A stretch of 64,000 nt of DNA, taken from assembly GCF_029814825.1 (NCBI RefSeq), contig NZ_CP122379.1:1674001-1738000 (forward strand), given 5' to 3'. Position 1 is the stretch's first letter. The number at the start of each line of letters is the position of its first letter. This document shows, piece by piece, positions 58,790-64,000 of the stretch. Below the pieces are notes generated by a model, which was given only the letters and a program-made list of their open reading frames with translations, had not been told where the DNA came from and did not search any database. The DNA comes from Aequorivita marisscotiae (lineage in GTDB: Bacteria > Bacteroidota > Bacteroidia > Flavobacteriales > Flavobacteriaceae). Both the position numbers and the translations under genes were made by a program.

Positions 58790-59791
58790 ATGAATTTGCT
58801 TCGAAAGCTTCTTTTTCCATTTTCGTTGTTATATGGCGCAATTACAGCACTCCGCAATTGGCTTTACGATTCGGGTTGGCTTAAAAGTAAAGCCTATAAT
58901 CTTCCCGTTATTTGCGTGGGTAACCTAACAACGGGCGGCACCGGAAAGTCGCCAATGATTGAATTACTTGTTTCCTATTTAAAAAAGGAAAAAAATGTTG
59001 CCGTTTTAAGTCGTGGCTATAAGCGAAATACCTCCGGTTATTTTGAAGTACAACTTAATAGTACGGTTGAAGAGGTTGGGGATGAGCCGCTTCAATTTAA
59101 GAAGAAATTTCCCGAAATAACCGTAGCTGTCTGCGAAGATCGGCAAACGGGAATTGAAAAGTTACAGAAAACGGCATCGGTAATTTTGTTGGATGACGCT
59201 TTTCAGCATCGAAAGGTTGCTGCTTCGTTAAACATTTTGTTAACGCCTTTCCACAATTTATATGTTAGTGATTGTATGCTGCCCACCGGCAACTTGCGCG
59301 AACCTAAATTTGGTGCTAAACGCGCCGATATAATTGTAGTTACAAAATGTCCTGACAACATGAGTAATGATACTATCGCAACTACACAAAGGAAGCTAAA
59401 CCCCAAGCCCAATCAAGCTGTTTATTTTTCGAAAATAGGATATGCTTCCATTATTAAAAACACTACGCAACAAAAGCCCCTTACATATTTAAAAAATAGA
59501 CCGTTTTTGCTGGTTACAGGTATTGCCAATCCAAAACCGTTGGTTGCTTTTTTAAAGGAAGAAGGATTGGTATTTAAGGAAAGTAGGTTTGCAGACCATC
59601 ACAATTTCACGGAGGCTGAAATTAACAACCTAAAAAATGAAGCTATAATTTTAACAACGGAAAAAGACTTTATGCGGTTGGGGTCTATTGCCAATTCAAC
59701 AGAAGTTTATTATTTACCTATAACAACGGTGCTGCTAAACAATTCTGAAGCACATTTTAAAAGCAGTATATATGCTGCGATTGAAGAATAG
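58790..59791 (+). CDS. lpxK: Tetraacyldisaccharide 4'-kinase
   Basis: LpxK phosphorylates the 4' position of the lipid A disaccharide at the inner membrane. The 333-residue protein has an N-terminal helix (LRKLLFPFSLLYGAI), the Walker A motif GNLTTGGTGKS (44-54), the LSRGYKR segment, and LLDDAFQHRKV (Walker B region with DDxFQHR). It ends with the ADHHNF and TTEKD motifs of the family. It shows the organism makes lipid A. It is convergent with the hybrid kinase gene, 7 bases apart. Confidence 0.95.
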   Translation: MNLLRKLLFPFSLLYGAITALRNWLYDSGWLKSKAYNLPVICVGNLTTGGTGKSPMIELLVSYLKKEKNVAVLSRGYKRNTSGYFEVQLNSTVEEVGDEPLQFKKKFPEITVAVCEDRQTGIEKLQKTASVILLDDAFQHRKVAASLNILLTPFHNLYVSDCMLPTGNLREPKFGAKRADIIVVTKCPDNMSNDTIATTQRKLNPKPNQAVYFSKIGYASIIKNTTQQKPLTYLKNRPFLLVTGIANPKPLVAFLKEEGLVFKESRFADHHNFTEAEINNLKNEAIILTTEKDFMRLGSIANSTEVYYLPITTVLLNNSEAHFKSSIYAAIEE

Positions 59792-59798
59792 TGAACAA

Positions 59799-62045
59799 CT
59801 AGCGTATTAAAAACTCATTCCCACTGATTGCTCTTTTAATTTTTTCGAAGAAATCTTCGGCATTAAATGGTTTGGGAATAAATTCATTAAAACCAGCTTT
59901 GTAGAAGTCTTCTAAATTTTCTTCAATCGTAATTGCGGTCAGGGCAATAATGGGTACGGTTTTATTAAACTCACGAATTTGTTTTGTGGCTTCAATTCCG
60001 CTTATTCCGGGCATGTGTATATCCATTAATATTACATCAAAATCGTTTTCTCTAACTTGTTTAACTGCGTCCATACCGTTATCGACGACAGCACATACCA
60101 TATTTTTTTTCTCGAGTATTTTTTTAGTAATCATTTGGTTTATTTTGTTGTCTTCAACAATTAAAACCTTTTTGTTTTCGAGTATATCACTTTCAACAAC
60201 AACATCTATTTTTTCAGGTTTTTTACTGTCGCCTGTAGTTTCAGAAATGTCGTAACTTATAGTAAACCAAAACTTGGAACCTTCACCGAGTTTACTTTCA
60301 AGAAATATTTGGCTTCCCATAATTTCTAATAGATTTTTAACGATAGAAAGCCCAAGACCGGTACCGCCATATTTTCTGTTTATTTGAAGTGAACCTTGCG
60401 AAAATGATTCAAAAATGGTGTTTTGTTTCTTTTTTGAAATCCCGTCGCCAGTATCTTCCACCTCAAAATGTACAATAACTTTTTTGGGAAGTTTTTCGGC
60501 CGTTTTTACTCGTACCCAGATATCGCCGTTTTCGGTAAATTTGATAGAATTACTGATTAAATTAATGAGAATTTGCGATATTTTGAGGGAGTCTCCCATG
60601 ACAATATTGGGGAGGGAGTTATCGTATTCGTAATGCAGCGTATTGTTTTTTGCTTCCGACGATTTTTTTAAAGCTATTAAAACCCCGTCGATGCGTTTTT
60701 TTAAATTAAAAGGCACTTTCTCAATTTCTACTTTGTTTGCTTCAAGCTTGTTTAAATCTAAAATATTATTGATTAACGAAAGCAAATATTCCCCAGAAAA
60801 TTTAAGTGAATTTAGATGTTCCTTTTGCTCGGGTTTTGGATCTTCTTCTAACAGTAAATGCGTTAGGCCAGTAACAGTGTACATTGGAGTGCGTAATTCG
60901 TGCGTAATTGTTGAAAGGAATTGTGCTTTGGCCTGTGAGGCGCGCTCGGCGTTTTCCTTTGCTTCTTGAAGTTCGGTATTTTTATCTTGTAAAAGCTCAT
61001 TGGCTTTTGCTCGTAAATTGTTGTTCTTATAAAGGGAAAGCGTTAAAAGTGAAAGAATTAAAATTAAGGCTATACTCAGCCAGCCTGTAAGTTTACCAAA
61101 AAATAGCGATTTATCCTGCTTTCGTAAATCGTCTTGTTGATTGGCTATAATTTGGTTAAGATCGCCAATGGCAGATTCGCCTTGTAAGCCTTTTTCAATT
61201 GCTTTTAAATGAATTTGATGCAAAGAATCTTTATGCCTTATATAGTATCTAAATTCCTGTTCGGCAATTGCATTTTTTTTCTCGGCAATATATATTTGCG
61301 AATTGATGCGACGTTTTTCTACCAGTAATTTTGAATATCCCCGTTTAGTTGAAATATTTGTAACCTTTTGTAAAAAATTTTTAGCTTCTAATAACGGATT
61401 TGGATATGACAAAGAATCTACTAGCGTTAGGGCGTCTGCAAGATTTGTATATGCCAATGCTTCTTCAAATGGTCGTTTTTGTGTTTTAAAACTTTTTGCA
61501 GCAATTTTCAAGTTTGTTATACACTCATTGTAGTTGCCGCGGTACAATTGTAACAGGCCTATACCATAATAATAATTTGCTTTGCTATCTGTATCTTCTA
61601 GCGCGGTGTAAATAGAATCTGACTTGTTTAAAAATTTTTCGGCTTTCTTTATTTTTCCTTGAGAAATTAAAATAATACCATACAAGTTATATGCATTGCC
61701 AAGCTTGTAATAATTATTATACATTTCTTGGTTGCTTATTGCTTTTTCTACTTCTTCAATAGCCTTGTCAAAATACTCCAATTTATAGAACAACTCAGCA
61801 ATATGGAGTTCTACATCGGGTTTGTAGCTTTTGTACTTTGGAAGTGATGCCAGTTTATTGGCGTCGTTTAAATATTTAATTGCTTCCATAAAGTTTTCAT
61901 TTTCCAATGCTTTTTTTGCTGAAAACTGTAGCTGCTTTATGGTGACGATCGTGTCTTTTATCTGAAGAGAATAGGAACTTACCGAAATAAAGAAACACCA
62001 GATAAGGGGCAAGAGAATCTTGTATTTCAAACGAGGTAGGTGCAT
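59799..62045 (-). CDS. TPR-containing hybrid sensor histidine kinase
   Basis: This 748-residue protein has a hydrophobic start (residues 9-28), periplasmic TPR-like helical repeats (about 35-290), one transmembrane helix (322-338) and a coiled linker. A HisKA domain has phospho-acceptor His382 in THELRTP, and a HATPase_c domain follows with NLISNSIKF, DTGDGI and GTGLGLSIV. The C-terminal receiver has Asp675 (LMDIHMPG) and Lys in PKPF. No DNA-binding domain is present, so it needs a partner, perhaps an HPt and a LytTR or response regulator elsewhere. It follows gap by 29 bases, so the two may be co-transcribed with lipA. Confidence 0.92.
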   Translation of the reverse strand: MHLPRLKYKILLPLIWCFFISVSSYSLQIKDTIVTIKQLQFSAKKALENENFMEAIKYLNDANKLASLPKYKSYKPDVELHIAELFYKLEYFDKAIEEVEKAISNQEMYNNYYKLGNAYNLYGIILISQGKIKKAEKFLNKSDSIYTALEDTDSKANYYYGIGLLQLYRGNYNECITNLKIAAKSFKTQKRPFEEALAYTNLADALTLVDSLSYPNPLLEAKNFLQKVTNISTKRGYSKLLVEKRRINSQIYIAEKKNAIAEQEFRYYIRHKDSLHQIHLKAIEKGLQGESAIGDLNQIIANQQDDLRKQDKSLFFGKLTGWLSIALILILSLLTLSLYKNNNLRAKANELLQDKNTELQEAKENAERASQAKAQFLSTITHELRTPMYTVTGLTHLLLEEDPKPEQKEHLNSLKFSGEYLLSLINNILDLNKLEANKVEIEKVPFNLKKRIDGVLIALKKSSEAKNNTLHYEYDNSLPNIVMGDSLKISQILINLISNSIKFTENGDIWVRVKTAEKLPKKVIVHFEVEDTGDGISKKKQNTIFESFSQGSLQINRKYGGTGLGLSIVKNLLEIMGSQIFLESKLGEGSKFWFTISYDISETTGDSKKPEKIDVVVESDILENKKVLIVEDNKINQMITKKILEKKNMVCAVVDNGMDAVKQVRENDFDVILMDIHMPGISGIEATKQIREFNKTVPIIALTAITIEENLEDFYKAGFNEFIPKPFNAEDFFEKIKRAISGNEFLIR

Positions 62046-62074
62046 CTATTAGTTTATGTAATGAATAAATATAG

Positions 62075-63073
62075 TTATTTCAAGGAAATTCTTTCAATTA
62101 AATCTACGATTCTTGATGAATAGCCTATTTCGTTATCGTACCATCCAATTATTTTTACCATTTTTCCGATAACTGAAGTCATTTCGGAATCAAAAATACA
62201 GGAATGTGGATTGCCCACAATATCTATTGAAACAATAGGGTCTTCGGTATATTGAAGTATGCCAGCCAACGAATTTTCCGAAGCTTTTTTAAAGGCTTCA
62301 TTTATCTCTTTAATGGTAACTTCTTTTTTTACATTTAATGTTACGTCTGTCAGAGAGCCATTGGGTACCGGAACACGAATTCCGCAACCTCCAATTACAT
62401 CAGAAAGTTCAGGAAATATTTTGGTGAGCGCTTTTGCTGCACCCGTTGTGGTGGGAACAATAGATTGTCCGGCGGCACGGGCTCTTCGCAAATCGCGATG
62501 CGGCTGGTCGTGCAAGCTCTGATCTGTGGTATAACTATGCACAGTGGTAATATAAGCTTGCTCAATTCCACAAAGCTCATTTATTATTTTAAGCAGGGGC
62601 GCTGCATTATTAGTGGTGCACGATGCATTTGAAATTATTAAATCGTCGGGATCCAATATGTTGTCATTTACTCCTAAAACCACGGTTTTGATATCGTCTT
62701 CTAGTGGAGGTACAGAAAGGATTACCTTTTTTGCGCCATTTTTTAAATGATTCTCAAGTTGGTTTTTGTTTTTAAACTTACCCGTGCTTTCTATAACTAC
62801 ATCTACATCTGGCCAAGAAATAGATTCAATGCTTTTTTCTGAAGAAAATCTTACTTTCTTCCCGTCAACATTTACTTGCTCAGCCGTAAACGAAATATCT
62901 TTTTGTAAAACCCCGTGAATACTGTCGTATTTTAACAAATGGCTTAGTGTTTTTGTATCGGCCAGATCGTTTACCGCCACAACTTCAATTAAAGGGTGAT
63001 TAATTAATAATCTAAAAACACTACGGCCAATACGGCCAAAACCATTAATGCCAACGGTAATTTTATTTTTCAT
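62075..63073 (-). CDS. gap: Type I glyceraldehyde-3-phosphate dehydrogenase
   Basis: GapA oxidises and phosphorylates glyceraldehyde 3-phosphate with NAD. The 332-residue protein has GINGFGRIGR (8-17), the catalytic Cys152 in SNASCTTN, His179 (TTVHSYT) and GAAKALTKIFPEL. Asp residues after beta-2 (VVAVNDLAD) suggest NAD preference. It sits between lipA and a hybrid kinase gene, not in a glycolysis cluster, so it may be one of two gap genes. Confidence 0.96.
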   Translation of the reverse strand: MKNKITVGINGFGRIGRSVFRLLINHPLIEVVAVNDLADTKTLSHLLKYDSIHGVLQKDISFTAEQVNVDGKKVRFSSEKSIESISWPDVDVVIESTGKFKNKNQLENHLKNGAKKVILSVPPLEDDIKTVVLGVNDNILDPDDLIISNASCTTNNAAPLLKIINELCGIEQAYITTVHSYTTDQSLHDQPHRDLRRARAAGQSIVPTTTGAAKALTKIFPELSDVIGGCGIRVPVPNGSLTDVTLNVKKEVTIKEINEAFKKASENSLAGILQYTEDPIVSIDIVGNPHSCIFDSEMTSVIGKMVKIIGWYDNEIGYSSRIVDLIERISLK

Positions 63074-63090
63074 TTTTTTTGAAATACTAA

Positions 63091-63975
63091 TTATGTAAGG
63101 TGCTTTTGTGCTTTGTACGAAGAACGCACTAAGGCACCGCTTTCTACGTGTCTGAAACCCATTTCTAATCCTGCGGTTTCATATTTTTTAAATTGTTCAG
63201 GCGTAATAAATTCTTTTACCGGAAGGTGTTTTTTCGACGGCTGTAAATATTGCCCAATAGTTAAAATATCCAGTCCTATATTTTTTAAATCTTCCATTGT
63301 TTGCAGAACTTCGTCTTCCCGCTCGCCCAAGCCAAGCATAATACCACTTTTGGTTCTCGGCATTCCAGATTGTTTTAAATAATTTAGAACCTCTAGACTG
63401 CGTTCGTATTTAGCTTGTATGCGCACTTCGCGAGTTAAACGTTTAACCGTTTCCATATTATGGCTAATCACTTCGGGTTTTACCGCTATAATCCTATCAA
63501 TGTTTCGGGTATTTCCCTGAAAGTCTGGAATTAAGGTTTCCAAAGTGGTTTCTGGATTCATTCGGCGAATTGCTTTTACGGTTTCGGCCCATATAATAGA
63601 GCCCATATCCTTTAGATCATCTCGGTCTACTGAAGTTACAACTGCATGCTTAATATTCATAAGCTTAATAGATCGGGCTACCTTTTCAGGCTCGTCCCAA
63701 GCTACGGTTTCGGGTCTTCCTGTTTTAACGCCGCAAAAACCGCAGGACCGCGTGCAAATATTTCCTAAAATCATAAAAGTGGCCGTGCCCTCGCCCCAAC
63801 ATTCGCCCATATTCGGGCAGCTGCCAGAGGTGCAGATGGTGTTAAGTTTATACTTATCTACCACGTTGCGGAGTTCGGTATATTTTTTTCCGGTAGGAAG
63901 TTTAACGCGTAACCATTTCGGTTTTGCTCCCGTAGGTGGGGATGGCTTTTGAATTTCCAATGTTTTTGTGCTCAT
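63091..63975 (-). CDS. lipA: Lipoyl synthase
   Basis: LipA inserts two sulfur atoms into octanoyl chains on E2 or GcvH proteins using two [4Fe-4S] clusters. The 294-residue radical-SAM enzyme has the auxiliary cluster Cys48, Cys53, Cys59 ([12 protein letters not shown]) and the radical-SAM cluster Cys74, Cys78, Cys81 (CTRSCGFC). The last conserved serine (SSYKA motif) is near the C-terminus. It is the first gene of lipA-gap-kinase. Confidence 0.96.
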   Translation of the reverse strand: MSTKTLEIQKPSPPTGAKPKWLRVKLPTGKKYTELRNVVDKYKLNTICTSGSCPNMGECWGEGTATFMILGNICTRSCGFCGVKTGRPETVAWDEPEKVARSIKLMNIKHAVVTSVDRDDLKDMGSIIWAETVKAIRRMNPETTLETLIPDFQGNTRNIDRIIAVKPEVISHNMETVKRLTREVRIQAKYERSLEVLNYLKQSGMPRTKSGIMLGLGEREDEVLQTMEDLKNIGLDILTIGQYLQPSKKHLPVKEFITPEQFKKYETAGLEMGFRHVESGALVRSSYKAQKHLT

Positions 63976-63983
63976 AAGGGTAA

Positions 63984-63991
63984 CAAAAGTA
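63984..63991 (-). promoter_or_regulatory. -7 promoter element for lipA, 8 bases from the start codon
   Basis: The minus strand reads TACTTTTG, an exact TAnnTTTG match, 8 bases before the ATG at 63975. The -33 position lies beyond the window edge. Confidence 0.5.
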
Positions 63992-64000
63992 CGAAAAAAA

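Noticed and set aside
1..64000. tRNA, rRNA, prophage, insertion sequence or defence island
   Set aside because: Reading both strands showed no cloverleaf or rRNA segments, no transposase, integrase or phage structural genes, and no recognisable defence genes. A tRNAscan or HMM search could still find a short feature.

Overview
This 64 kb window is chromosomal DNA from a marine-type member of the Bacteroidota, almost certainly family Flavobacteriaceae. The evidence is the AT-rich sequence, several secreted proteins with type IX secretion (T9SS) C-terminal sorting domains, a T9SS plug protein (DUF5103), Bacteroidota-only families (DUF3667, DUF6029, DUF6702, Omp28-like), and many promoters with the Bacteroidota -7 element TAnnTTTG. 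The genus cannot be fixed from the sequence alone. I saw no rRNA, tRNA, CRISPR array, prophage or intact insertion sequence. Most of the window is ordinary core genome with interspersed repeats.

Layout. 1-8.7 kb: a secreted repeat protein cut by the left edge, an aminotransferase-desaturase pair, rsmG, a Nudix hydrolase and two T9SS cargo proteins. 8.7-14.1 kb: a DUF6029 barrel protein with a TlpA-like thioredoxin, an Omp28-type lipoprotein with a WCGFC motif, and pruA. 14.2-22.2 kb: an NRDE protein, a one-protein hybrid two-component regulator (sensor, kinase, receiver, AraC), small exported or membrane proteins, apaG, a DUF3667 protein and the T9SS plug protein. 22.8-30.4 kb: the sodium-pumping NADH:quinone reductase operon nqrABCDEF, followed by a small linked gene and apbE, whose product attaches FMN to NqrB and NqrC. 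30.4-36.5 kb: a methyltransferase, map, a HAD-like protein, a thioredoxin-fold lipoprotein, DoxX, gpmI, a VanY-type peptidase and a GNAT. 36.6-44.6 kb: a T9SS cargo protein flanked by two copies of a GNAT 3' end (one a remnant), pepE, a CarboxypepD_reg-like protein, DUF6702, an M1 peptidase and tatA.

43.9-53.5 kb is the most distinctive part: a minus-strand tryptophan/kynurenine catabolic cluster. In transcription order it holds kynU, kmo, a RidA-type 2-aminomuconate deaminase candidate, an exported alpha/beta hydrolase, a 2-aminomuconate semialdehyde dehydrogenase, an atypical SDR, ACMS decarboxylase (ACMSD), a seven-helix membrane protein and an O-methyltransferase. The ring-opening 3-hydroxyanthranilate dioxygenase, tryptophan dioxygenase and formamidase are not in the window. 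Three intercistronic gaps carry palindromic repeats, one gap carries a 5 x 7 bp tandem array, and another palindrome has become part of the deaminase coding sequence.

53.5-64 kb holds a lipoprotein, two very small genes missed by length cut-offs (a 43-residue acidic lipoprotein and a 52-residue Lmo0937-type membrane protein), a small GNAT, a methyltransferase, a lipoprotein MsrA, a coiled-coil 'zinc ribbon' protein that has lost all four cysteines, a Nif3-like protein, lpxK, and an apparent lipA-gap-hybrid histidine kinase operon.

I found no clearly new defence or mobile system. The best leads are the repeat-studded kynurenine operon with its atypical SDR and coupled membrane protein, the GNAT duplication remnant, the cysteine-free zinc ribbon, and a group of promoters whose -7 element lies only 4-9 bases from the start codon.
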